Both the position numbers and the translations under genes were made by a program. This document shows, piece after piece, positions 8,663 to 16,442 of a stretch of 64,000 nt of DNA. The stretch is from contig NZ_JAHZIJ010000014.1 in NCBI RefSeq assembly GCF_019443105.1, positions 62,001-126,000 on the forward strand, read 5' to 3'. Origin of the DNA: Paenibacillus oenotherae. GTDB taxonomy: Bacteria; Bacillota; Bacilli; Paenibacillales; Paenibacillaceae. The notes beneath the pieces are model-generated. The model did not search any database, was not told the origin of the DNA, and was given only the letters and a program-made list of their open reading frames with translations. Within the stretch, counting starts at the first letter, position 1, and each line of letters starts with the position of its first letter.

Positions 8663-10162
8663 ATGGCTTTCTACTATATGGAGCCGTCACGCACGTTCAG
8701 TGAGTTTTTGCTCGTGCCGAATTTGACGACGAAGGATTGCATCCCTGGCAATGTAAGTCTGAGAACGCCGATTGTCAAATTCAAAGCAGGGGAACAGCCG
8801 TCCGTCTCGCTTAACATCCCATTCGCATCTGCGGTTATGCAAGCTGTCTCCGATGATCGGATGGCGGTTGCGCTGGCAAGAGCTGGAGGCATATCATTCA
8901 TCTTCGGTTCGCAGTCGATAGAGGATCAGGCGGCGATGGTACGGAAGGTAAAGGCTTATAAAGCAGGATTCGTCGTAAGCCGCTCGAATCTGACGCCGGA
9001 TCATACACTGAAGGATGTGCTGGAGCTTAAGGAGCGGACAGGTCATTCAACGGTTGCCGTTACCGATAACGGATCGCCTCAGGGCAAGCTGCTGGGGATC
9101 GTGACGAGCAGAGATTATCGGATCAGCCGTGATCCTTTGACGAAGCGGGTTAGTGAATTCATGACGCCATTCTCCTCGTTGATCTACGGGACTACCGGCA
9201 TCACATTGTCGGAAGCGAACGACCTGATCTGGGAGCATAAGCTGAACTGTCTGCCTATCGTGGACAAGGAGCAGAAACTGGATTACCTTGTATTCCGCAA
9301 AGATTATGATGCCCATAAGGAGAATCCTTACGAGCTGCTGGATGCCAATAAGAGCTATATTGTAGGTGCGGGCATCAATACAAAGGATTATATGGAACGT
9401 GTTCCGGCACTTGCCGAGGCAGGCGTTGATGTGGTCGTTATCGATTCGTCCGACGGATTCAGTGAATGGCAGCGGGAAACGATTCAATATGTGAAGGCGA
9501 ATACGAACGTGAAGATTGGTGCGGGCAATGTTGTTGACCGTGAAGGCTTCCTCTACCTGGTTGAGTCGGGAGCTGACTTCATTAAAGTGGGTATCGGCGG
9601 CGGTTCGATCTGTATAACAAGGGAGCAAAAAGGGATCGGCAGAGGACAGGCATCAGCGCTTATAGAGGTTGCTGCGGCGCGTGACGAATACTTCAAGGAG
9701 ACGGGCATCTACGTACCGATCTGTTCGGATGGCGGAATCGTTCATGATTATCACATTACGCTTTCTCTGGCGATGGGTGCTGATTTTGTTATGATGGGCC
9801 GTTATTTTGCCCGATTTGACGAGAGTCCGACGAGGAAGCTGAAGGTCGGAACGAATTTTGTGAAGGAATTCTGGGGAGAGGGCTCCAACCGGGCGCGCAA
9901 CTGGCAGCGGTATGATACGGGCGGCAAGGAAAGTCTCGTATTCGAAGAGGGCGTTGATTCCTATGTTCCCTATGCGGGCAGCCTCCAGGAGAATCTTGAC
10001 CGGACGATTCACAAAATCAAGTCCACGATGTGCAACTGCGGCTCGAAATCAATCGAGGAATTGCACCGGACAGCGCGTATTACGCTTGTCTCCGCGACGA
10101 GTATCGTGGAGGGCGGCGCTCACGATGTTATTCTGAAGGACAGCAGCCTCTCAGGGGAATAG
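8663..10162 (+). CDS. IMP dehydrogenase, divergent 'protozoan-like' form
   Basis: NAD-dependent oxidation of IMP to XMP, the committed step to GMP. The 499-aa protein has the (beta/alpha)8 barrel split by two CBS domains at about 105-215. The active loop is [20 protein letters not shown] with catalytic Cys317, and the dehydrogenase motif [10 protein letters not shown] precedes it. The loop with SICIT and EQKG resembles IMPDHs of trypanosomatids and some anaerobes more than the usual Firmicute GuaB, so this may be a second, differently regulated enzyme. The start has a strong ribosome site (AAGGAGGATG). It appears monocistronic. Enzyme identity is firm; the subgroup comparison is from memory. 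Confidence 0.9.
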   Translation: MAFYYMEPSRTFSEFLLVPNLTTKDCIPGNVSLRTPIVKFKAGEQPSVSLNIPFASAVMQAVSDDRMAVALARAGGISFIFGSQSIEDQAAMVRKVKAYKAGFVVSRSNLTPDHTLKDVLELKERTGHSTVAVTDNGSPQGKLLGIVTSRDYRISRDPLTKRVSEFMTPFSSLIYGTTGITLSEANDLIWEHKLNCLPIVDKEQKLDYLVFRKDYDAHKENPYELLDANKSYIVGAGINTKDYMERVPALAEAGVDVVVIDSSDGFSEWQRETIQYVKANTNVKIGAGNVVDREGFLYLVESGADFIKVGIGGGSICITREQKGIGRGQASALIEVAAARDEYFKETGIYVPICSDGGIVHDYHITLSLAMGADFVMMGRYFARFDESPTRKLKVGTNFVKEFWGEGSNRARNWQRYDTGGKESLVFEEGVDSYVPYAGSLQENLDRTIHKIKSTMCNCGSKSIEELHRTARITLVSATSIVEGGAHDVILKDSSLSGE

Positions 10163-10220
10163 GAACAATGGATAAGAACAAAGAGCCGCTGCGCAGGGGA
10201 ATGTTCTTACGATCGCTGTT

Positions 10221-10268
10221 GTTCCCGGAATTCTTGAATTGAGATGTTTATGGTGGAATTCCGGGAAC
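10221..10268. repeat. 13-bp perfect inverted repeat after the IMP dehydrogenase gene
   Basis: GTTCCCGGAATTC and its exact complement are separated by 22 bases. No T-run follows on either strand, so it is not a classical terminator; it may protect the 3' end of the mRNA. Confidence 0.6.
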
Positions 10269-10348
10269 AAAGGCGAGCGCTGACACTTCTTCAGAATCAT
10301 TCCCTCTGCTCCGCTCTGTTGTTCTTCCTCTTGTTTGAACTGAAAATG

Positions 10349-10388
10349 AAAGGACTATTCCCTCTCAAGAATGGAGGGAATAGTCCTT
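10349..10388. terminator. Bidirectional terminator between IMPDH and M14 peptidase genes
   Basis: AAAGGACTATTCCCTC pairs perfectly with GAGGGAATAGTCCTTT across an 8-base loop. There are T-rich ends on both strands, so it can terminate both convergent genes. Confidence 0.9.
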
Positions 10389-10394
10389 TTCTGT

Positions 10395-12026
10395 TCATGC
10401 AGCAGTGGTCTCAAACTGTGCTGGATGAGACGGTGTAGTATTTGTCCCTTGGGGTGATGGTTCAGTATCATCTCCTGATGCTGATGCTGATGCTGATGCT
10501 GATGCTGATGCTGATGCTGATGCTGATCCTGATTCCGACTTCTGTTCCTGCTCTTGCTCTGGCTGAAGGACTGCTGCCGCATCAGATTCGCGAATCCAGA
10601 ACGTGCCTTCCTTTGCTTTCACGAGCAGCCAGCCGTTCCACTTCTCTAGCAATGTAACCGTCTGACCAGCTAAAGTTGATTTTATCGTACTGGTGGCCTT
10701 CGGTGTATCATATGCAGCTGTACCCGTCGCAATCTTTGCTTCCGAATATGCCAGCGGTTCGAAAGGACCTGCTAATACCGAACTGGATGATATCCAACGC
10801 GCGCCTGTTGAGGTTTGAATCTCCAGCCAATTGCCCCGCTGTCTCGTTGCTTTGTAACGTCCCGCATAGACTTTGCCAAGCTTCCTGGACTTCAAGTCCG
10901 GCCAGAGATAGCTGTTCGCTGGGCTTGTCAGGCGAATATCAGTTTCGTATGCGACCGTCTGCTGGCGTGCCATCCACAGCTTGTAGCCTTCCTCGGCAAC
11001 ATACCAGATCGTATGCTTTTGTTTGCCCCAAATATAATTCCATTGTGATAGCGGAACATTCGTCTCGCCAGCAGTGCGTCCAAGCTCTGGCGTCAAGCCG
11101 GGACGTCCGAATTCGGTAATAAACCAGTCCGTATAGCCGCCGCCTGAAGGATTGGCTTGAGGTGCGACTAGACGGTATCCTGTCAGATTTCCGTAAGCGG
11201 TAGCAATAAGCTTGTCGCGCTGAACATTCTCAGCCTTTGTTTTGTAATTCCAGAACAGAATCTCTCCGGAGGAGTGGTAGGCGAGCGAAAGCTCCGGCAT
11301 CGTTGCTTTGGTAAGCTCGTACATGGCCCGCGCTTCTTTGGCCTGAAGGGGCTGTTTGCCCTTGTAATTCATATAAGAGGGAGCAGCGGCGGGATTGCGA
11401 ATGGTCGACCAGCCAGCGGGATATTGCCTATTCAGATCAATTCCCTTTCCGTTTGCTTTCCAGCGCTTGAAGTTCCTGCTTCCGCCATTCATCTGGATCA
11501 GGGAAGCATGGGCGGAGGCAGGAAAAGCAGAAAGTCCGGATTGCTGCAGACTGACGCCATCAGGATTCACCATCGGCACGATGCGGAAGGTGACGTGTTG
11601 GAGCAGGTCGCGTGCATTGTAGCCTCTAACGGCTGCGGATTTGTTGTAATCCTGTGCCAACTGCTCGACCTGAACCATCAGAGTGATGGTCGTCATCCAC
11701 TCGCGGGCATGATGAGAGCCGTTCAGCATAACGATCGCTGGACCGTGGCCGATATCGACTGTCCATAGCTTGCGTCCGTATTCGCTCTCTCCGGCAGAGC
11801 TGAGGCGGATCAGATCCGGATAGCGGGAAGCAAGGGCCTGAAGATCCTTGGACATTTGCGTATATGTATATACCTGTTTAGGATTGACGATCGGCTTTTC
11901 TGCGGAAGCCTCTGCAAGCGAGGACGCGACGGCGAGAATGGATATGCCGATCATGATCGCAGCTAATAAGAGGAGTGCGCCTTTCTTAATCGATGAAGAG
12001 GATGAATAGGCTGTCTGTAATTCCAT
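10395..12026 (-). CDS. Secreted M14 zinc carboxypeptidase with SH3-type repeats
   Basis: Extracellular metallopeptidase of about 543 aa from the ATG at 12026. A membrane/signal helix lies at residues 14-38. The M14 domain shows the zinc ligands His and Glu in SHHAREW, the substrate-binding IDLNRQYPAGW, the third zinc ligand His in YHSSGE and the catalytic Glu in LTPELG. Two SH3-like modules follow, each with a WLEI/WLLVK core and an ending near WIS or WIR, suggesting cell-wall binding. The tail is an (Ser-Ala)n repeat encoded by a 6-bp microsatellite. A TTG start at 12074 would add 16 residues. A role in peptidoglycan peptide cleavage is plausible but not proven. Confidence 0.88.
   Translation of the reverse strand: MELQTAYSSSSSIKKGALLLLAAIMIGISILAVASSLAEASAEKPIVNPKQVYTYTQMSKDLQALASRYPDLIRLSSAGESEYGRKLWTVDIGHGPAIVMLNGSHHAREWMTTITLMVQVEQLAQDYNKSAAVRGYNARDLLQHVTFRIVPMVNPDGVSLQQSGLSAFPASAHASLIQMNGGSRNFKRWKANGKGIDLNRQYPAGWSTIRNPAAAPSYMNYKGKQPLQAKEARAMYELTKATMPELSLAYHSSGEILFWNYKTKAENVQRDKLIATAYGNLTGYRLVAPQANPSGGGYTDWFITEFGRPGLTPELGRTAGETNVPLSQWNYIWGKQKHTIWYVAEEGYKLWMARQQTVAYETDIRLTSPANSYLWPDLKSRKLGKVYAGRYKATRQRGNWLEIQTSTGARWISSSSVLAGPFEPLAYSEAKIATGTAAYDTPKATSTIKSTLAGQTVTLLEKWNGWLLVKAKEGTFWIRESDAAAVLQPEQEQEQKSESGSASASASASASASASASGDDTEPSPQGTNTTPSHPAQFETTAA
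10475..10534. repeat. CTGATG hexanucleotide microsatellite inside the M14 peptidase gene
   Basis: Eight perfect copies of CTGATG plus two variant copies. On the coding strand it encodes alternating Ser-Ala. The 6-bp unit changes length without shifting frame, so the linker length can vary between strains. Confidence 0.9.
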
Positions 12027-12074
12027 AATGGGTGCAATCGCTCCTGTCGAATTAGTTGGGAATAGTAGATTCAA

Positions 12075-12616
12075 TTCGACAGTTTTCGTTCAGATTCCTT
12101 CTAAAGAACGGGGAGTTTGGAACTAGAAGACAACGTAAATAGGAGATTTGCTTGTCCGCTGACAACCAAATCTCCTATGTAAACCATGTTATCCTATTCA
12201 ATTATTACCTGCACTCCATTCAAACAACTTCCGTTGCCAATTTAATTTCACTCTTCTTAATGGTTCAGTATCGAAAGACTCATCCATGCAATCAGCTCTT
12301 GGCACCCACATGTCCCGCAAGCAAGTCATTGCCTGCTAGCTCCTTTCCGCAATCAATCAAAAGGGACATGCTTCGCTTACCTTCTTCATTGGACTATCCC
12401 CTCTCGATGCATTCATATCATTCATATCATTCATCTCCTTCAAGATCAGAACGCTTCCTCATTCCGTGAAGAAGTATTCTTTGAATGATATAGGTCAAGT
12501 GTACAAGTGATTATTAATTTTGTAAATATTCAGAATAATCTATAAAATATCATTGAGCCTATGTTTTTTCCGTTTTTCTGCGTGATGCTTCTTTTTCTTT
12601 ACAATTTCGCAATATT
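12075..12616. other. AT-rich intergenic region with one strong hairpin
   Basis: 541 bases between two minus-strand genes. It holds a perfect 12-bp inverted repeat (arms 12139-12150 and 12167-12178, 16-base loop) without a T-run. It also has a short run of TCATTCATA repeats near 12410-12440 and an AT-rich tract (12500-12610) downstream of the TspO-like gene. The open frames in it lack coding character; no gene is called. Confidence 0.5.
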
Positions 12617-13387
12617 TCAATAAATCTTCCTCTGCCGGAATGTTAGGATTACCAGGATAAATGCTGCCACGAGTATTAGTGCAGCTCCGATCCATGCCGA
12701 GGCCGCAACGGTTTCATTAAGATGCTCTTGCTTGACTGCAATAGCGCTGAGTGCCCATACAAACACCAGCATGTAGAAGGGATCGCGGAACTTGAAGCCC
12801 ACTGCAAGCGCGAGAATAACAGCAACGGCCAGCATAATAATCGTCCAGGCCGTATCAGTGAGTCCGAAGCGGTCCCAGCCTATGTGATCGAGAACCACAC
12901 TAATATTCACTATTGTGGCGACACTGATCCACCCCAGGTAGATGCTGAAAGGCAGCTGCACAACAAGACGCTCCACGAGAGCGGGTGAAGGAGAAGCCAA
13001 GTGGACGCGGCGATAAATGACGATGAGTGTAAGCAGGAGAGCGATCATAATAAATCCGCTGCTCGTCACCCATTCATAATGCCAGACGAATATCCATGCA
13101 ATATTAAATAGACAGCTGATGAGAAACCACGGCCCGATGCTGAGGACACGCTCTTTTCTCGCGCCGGAGCGTGTAGCCTGGTAGATCGCAAAGCCAATCA
13201 ATAGCAGGTAGATAAGGCTCCAGATCGAAAAAGCATACCCCGCTGGCGTAATCAACACAGGGTGCTTGGCCGACAGCTCTCCCGTCGTTTTGTCATTGAG
13301 AGGCAGCAGGACGGCAAGCAAGTTGACGATGATAACGGCGATAATTCCAACGATATTCCATACTCGGTAGACATGTCTGTGCATCAT
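12617..13387 (-). CDS. TspO/MBR-like tryptophan-rich membrane protein
   Basis: Integral membrane protein of 256 aa with about eight hydrophobic segments. Family-type motifs are ITPAGYAFSIWSLIYLLL near residue 45, FNIAWIFVWHYEW near 95 and QLPFSIYLGWISVATI near 145. These occur in the long TspO-related 'tryptophan-rich sensory protein' group, whose ligand and role in bacteria are unclear. The ATG at 13387 is set by GGGGGGAG upstream; a GTG at 13420 lies before that site. It is monocistronic, bordered upstream by the first four-palindrome repeat. Confidence 0.8.
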   Translation of the reverse strand: MMHRHVYRVWNIVGIIAVIIVNLLAVLLPLNDKTTGELSAKHPVLITPAGYAFSIWSLIYLLLIGFAIYQATRSGARKERVLSIGPWFLISCLFNIAWIFVWHYEWVTSSGFIMIALLLTLIVIYRRVHLASPSPALVERLVVQLPFSIYLGWISVATIVNISVVLDHIGWDRFGLTDTAWTIIMLAVAVILALAVGFKFRDPFYMLVFVWALSAIAVKQEHLNETVAASAWIGAALILVAAFILVILTFRQRKIY

Positions 13388-13447
13388 AATGGATCTCCCC
13401 CCTGAAAATTGTCCGTACACTGCTATATATTCACCGGAACATCATTT

Positions 13448-13516
13448 TATTAAGCAGGCGAAGAGGCTGAATGGCCGCATGCAAGGATCAAGAACTCGCG
13501 GTGAATCCATAACGGC
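13448..13516. repeat. Left copy of a 69-bp direct repeat flanking a four-palindrome element
   Basis: Roughly 85% identical to 13742-13810 in the same orientation; both begin TATTAAGCA and end AACGGC. Together they bracket the element at 13525-13702. Confidence 0.85.
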
Positions 13517-13524
13517 TGAGCATT

Positions 13525-13702
13525 CCTGCGTAAAAGCAGGCTTTTTCTCGTTTCAGCTCAATGAAGAATGAATGCCTGCCAAAGCGCAGGTATTTCGTCG
13601 CCTTTTCCCCTATCGGCTGAAATGGATCGCATATTCCTGCACAATCGCAGGCATTCTACTCCCTGCAACTCTTTTTCTCTGAAATTCCTGCACTTACGCA
13701 GG
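13525..13702 (+). repeat. Four-palindrome intergenic element, copy A
   Basis: Four perfect CCTGC-N6-GCAGG palindromes start at 13525, 13575, 13636 and 13687 (steps 50, 61, 51). The loops are GTAAAA, CAAAGC, ACAATC and ACTTAC. Spacers between palindromes are 34, 45 and 35 bases. This is the best-preserved forward copy, and its spacers resemble the reverse complement of the copy at 33459. It lies upstream of both the TspO-like and MBL-fold genes. Confidence 0.9.
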
Positions 13703-13741
13703 ATTTCTTTATTGCTTGTGACGGGCGGCGAAGCCAAACAG

Positions 13742-13810
13742 TATTAAGCAGCGGAGAGGCTGAATGACCGCATGCAAGGATCAAGAGCTCGCTGGGAATT
13801 CATAAACGGC
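13742..13810. repeat. Right copy of the 69-bp direct repeat
   Basis: Partner of 13448-13516, differing by a few substitutions and small indels. The distance between copy starts is 294 bases. Confidence 0.85.
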
Positions 13811-13863
13811 ATGCTCTCCGTCTGGGGCACGGAGGGCTGAACTCTTGATGTGCGGAATAACGA

Positions 13864-13920
13864 TTGACATAGTTGATAACGTTGGTTATATTATAACCAA
13901 CGGTTAATAACCAGTGGTTA
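13864..13920 (+). promoter_or_regulatory. Promoter and overlapping operators of the MBL-fold gene
   Basis: TTGACA (13864-13869), 17-base spacer, TATATT (13887-13892). The -10 box lies inside a perfect dyad, GTTGGTTATA-T-TATAACCAAC (13881-13901). Two further dyads of the same GGTTA/TAACC core follow at 13902-13912 and 13908-13920. A repressor bound here would block RNA polymerase; TetR- and MarR-type proteins use sites like this. Confidence 0.8.
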
Positions 13921-13945
13921 CAAAAAGCGGAACGGAGTGATTCTG

Positions 13946-14647
13946 ATGAAAATTGTGCGGTTGTCAGATAATATTTGGAGTTTGAAAACGTGGCTGCTTA
14001 TTCCGGTTCATGTGTGGCTCGTAAAGGAAGCGGACGGTGTTGTCCTTGTTGATGCGGGGATTTCGTCCATGACGAAGGGAATTTTGTCGGCGATCGAGAA
14101 GCTGGGGCTCGGGCCGCTCAAGGCGATTGTGCTTACACATGGGCATTCCGATCATGTTGGAGCGGTCAAAGGCATCCTGCGGCATACGACAGTTCCTGTC
14201 TATGCGCATCGCATTGAAATGCCTTACATGGAGGGAAAGCTGCCTTACCCGAGGCGCAAGAAGGCAGCGCAATCCGTTGCCGCTGGCCTGGCTGTCCCGC
14301 TGCCGCAATCCGCTTCCGGAGAACTGCTGCCATTCGGAAGCTTGCAGCCTTACTTGACGCCGGGACACTCACCGGGGCATGTGGTGTATTATCATGAGAA
14401 GGATGGCGTGCTGCTGGCCGGGGATTTGTTCACATCGAAGAGGGGAAAGCTGAATCGGCCAATGCCGATGTTCACCGCTGATATGGCGGAAGCGCTGCGG
14501 AGCAGCGCCATCGTCCGCAAGCTGAGACCTAAGCGGCTGGAGGTATGTCATGGCAGCAGCGTAATGAATCCGGCGGATCAATTGGACGGATATCTTGGCA
14601 GGCACGCAGCGGCGGCGACAGGATCAGCGAGCTCGCCTTCGGCATAA
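13946..14647 (+). CDS. MBL-fold metallo-hydrolase
   Basis: Metallo-beta-lactamase-fold hydrolase of 233 aa, cytoplasmic. The metal-binding motif THGHSDH (residues 64-70) is complete; further ligands are His in PGHSPGH and Asp in LLAGDLF. Overall it resembles glyoxalase II-like and lactonase-like members, but the substrate cannot be deduced. The ATG at 13946 (MKIVRL) has GGAG 8 bases upstream and is preferred to the GTG at 13937. Three overlapping dyads on its promoter suggest tight inducible control by a repressor encoded elsewhere. Confidence 0.85.
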   Translation: MKIVRLSDNIWSLKTWLLIPVHVWLVKEADGVVLVDAGISSMTKGILSAIEKLGLGPLKAIVLTHGHSDHVGAVKGILRHTTVPVYAHRIEMPYMEGKLPYPRRKKAAQSVAAGLAVPLPQSASGELLPFGSLQPYLTPGHSPGHVVYYHEKDGVLLAGDLFTSKRGKLNRPMPMFTADMAEALRSSAIVRKLRPKRLEVCHGSSVMNPADQLDGYLGRHAAAATGSASSPSA

Positions 14648-14710
14648 TTCAACGGGGCTGTACGAAAAGTCCAATATCCAAAGAATCGGTCCCGAATGAT
14701 GTGAAAGATG

Positions 14711-14752
14711 CCTCCAAACCACTAAAAAGTGGGATTGGAAGCTTCTTTTTCG
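14711..14752 (+). terminator. Probable terminator of the MBL-fold gene
   Basis: CCTCCAAACCAC pairs imperfectly with GTGGGATTGGAAG around a TAAAAA loop and is followed by CTTCTTTTT. Confidence 0.6.
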
Positions 14753-14853
14753 TTGTATAGGGAGTCTAAGTGGGACTTTATCTGAAATCATCCAACAGCT
14801 CTCAGGACAACTCCTTCTCCAACTGTTTTGAAGGCAGCGTGACGGAGTAAAAG

Positions 14854-15031
14854 CCTGCGAATGTGCATGAATTTCGGTTGCAAGACGCCATAATGGTTAA
14901 ATTCCTGCGATGAAGCATGAATTTGGAGAAAAATCGGCTGTTAAGGGGAAATGAAGGTGAAATACCTGCTCTCTGGCAGGCATTTCACCTTCATGGGGTC
15001 AGAAACGCGCAAATAAATGCCGTTTCGCAGG
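14854..15031 (+). repeat. Four-palindrome intergenic element, copy B
   Basis: Palindrome positions 14854, 14904, 14965 and 15016 (steps 50, 61, 51, identical to copy A). The first two have right arms GCATG instead of GCAGG. The third is perfect and extended by outer pairing ATGAAGGTGAAAT/ATTTCACCTTCAT (14951-14994). The fourth has left arm AATGC. The six-base loops are kept. It sits in the convergent gap between the MBL and RluA-type genes. Confidence 0.8.
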
Positions 15032-15046
15032 TTTCGCCTAGCTCGC

Positions 15047-15079
15047 ATCTCGTATCTCGTATCTCGTATCTAGTAGCTC
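15047..15079. repeat. Short tandem repeat of TATCTCG-type heptamers
   Basis: About four copies of a 7-bp unit (ATCTCGT), the last degenerate, directly after element copy B in the convergent gap. Confidence 0.7.
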
Positions 15080-15226
15080 GCAACTCGCATGTCTCGGCGT
15101 TTGAATGACGGATCGACCTCAGGAGAGGAGTATGTCAACAGTCCCATGCTCGCAGTCATGCCACATCGTACAGCTTCTTAAAGTGGAAGTTGCGATTTCC
15201 AACAAGGGCTTTCTGGACAGCCTGTT

Positions 15227-16246
15227 CTATGTGGCTGCAGGTTCCCGGAATGGAGCAAGGAATGTCTTGGGAACCGGCACTTCAAAGCGCATCAGCTGCT
15301 CCGTTACGGGATGCACGAATGCGAGTACACTGGCATGCAGGCCGAGTCTGCCGATTGCCTTCGATTTGGCCCCGTATTTCTTGTCGCCGACGACGGGATG
15401 GCCGATTTCCTCCATATGAACCCGAATTTGATTCTTCCGTCCGGTTTCGAGATGAACTTCCAGCAGGGTGAAATTTCGGTTAGCCTGCAGCATTTTGTAG
15501 TGGGTTATCGCAAGCTGTCCGTCATTGGGATAAGGACTGGAATACATCTTGAGCGTGCTGCTTTCCTTCAGCCATGATTTGATCGTGCCCGTCTCCTTCT
15601 TGACAGCGCCCTCCACCAAGGCGATATAAGTCCGTTCCTGCACCATATCTCCCCAGGCATTCTGCAAGGTCTGCTGTACCTGCTCGCTCTTGGCGAACAT
15701 CATCACACCCGACGTATCGCGATCCAGGCGGTGAACTACGAAAATCCGGGCTTTCGCGTCCTTCTTCCGGACATGTGCCGTAAGCTGGCGGTAGGCGGTC
15801 AGCTCATTCTCCTTATCCGAAGCGATGGACAGCAGGCCCGATTCCTTCTTGACGACGATAATATGCTCATCCTCATGCAGGACAGCAAGGCCGATCATTG
15901 GCTCCTCTTCCATAATCCGCTCCTTGCTCACCATAACTGTATGCCCCGGCTGCAGCGGATAATTGTATACTTTAGCGACGCTGCCGTTGACCGTGATTTG
16001 TCCGCGGGAGAGCATCGATTTGATGGCATTCCTGCCTGTATGCTTCAGGGAAGCGATCAGAAAGGCGAGAAGCTCGCCCGGCTCCTGTACTGTGAATGAT
16101 TTGACATCAGGACGATTGCCCGTCCCCTCTTGGCGTCCGCTTCGCTGCTGCGGCCTGGCTGGAGGTCTGGGAGCGCTCCCCATCCGCTTGCTCTCATTCG
16201 TCTGACGCCCTGCTGCTGATCTTCTTTTATTCATTCGTCTGCTCAC
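15227..16246 (-). CDS. RluA-family rRNA pseudouridine synthase
   Basis: Converts specific uridines in 23S rRNA to pseudouridine. The 339-aa protein has a basic, low-complexity N-terminus (1-50), an S4-type RNA-binding domain (about 51-110) and the catalytic domain with HRLDRDTSG at 172-180, where Asp175 is the nucleophile. ETGRKNQIRVHMEEIGHPVVGD is the conserved C-terminal RluA block. The GTG start at 16246 has GAGGA only about 4 bases away, so the in-frame ATG at 16234 is a real alternative. The RluD/YlyB/YjbO branch cannot be settled here. Confidence 0.88.
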   Translation of the reverse strand: MSRRMNKRRSAAGRQTNESKRMGSAPRPPARPQQRSGRQEGTGNRPDVKSFTVQEPGELLAFLIASLKHTGRNAIKSMLSRGQITVNGSVAKVYNYPLQPGHTVMVSKERIMEEEPMIGLAVLHEDEHIIVVKKESGLLSIASDKENELTAYRQLTAHVRKKDAKARIFVVHRLDRDTSGVMMFAKSEQVQQTLQNAWGDMVQERTYIALVEGAVKKETGTIKSWLKESSTLKMYSSPYPNDGQLAITHYKMLQANRNFTLLEVHLETGRKNQIRVHMEEIGHPVVGDKKYGAKSKAIGRLGLHASVLAFVHPVTEQLMRFEVPVPKTFLAPFREPAAT

Positions 16247-16381
16247 ACCGTCCTCTATTCAATACCCCCAATATAGCATGAACCATTCCGCAATTGCTAT
16301 GTGGCCTTTGATTTTCCGCGTATCTATGGCTGCCTGGAAGGTTTACGAGGTGTTTATTTCCATTCTATCTATCTGCTGAAG

Positions 16382-16387
16382 TATAAT
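16382..16387 (+). promoter_or_regulatory. Candidate -10 box (TATAAT) for the ABC exporter operon
   Basis: A perfect TATAAT lies about 55 bases before the start of the ATPase gene. No good -35 box precedes it at the usual distance, so the call is weak. Confidence 0.35.
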
Positions 16388-16442
16388 AATACCAATCTAT
16401 TAATATTTGACCTTATCGCAGTTGAAACGGAGGTAAGCATTA

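Noticed and set aside
12152-12469. A 105-codon plus-strand frame between the M14 and TspO genes
   Set aside because: It begins inside the loop of a hairpin, lacks a ribosome site and has a composition unlike the neighbouring genes.
13525-13702. The palindrome clusters as CRISPR arrays
   Set aside because: The repeated unit is a 16-bp palindrome, spacers are 34/45/35 rather than constant, exactly four units occur each time, and no cas genes are present.
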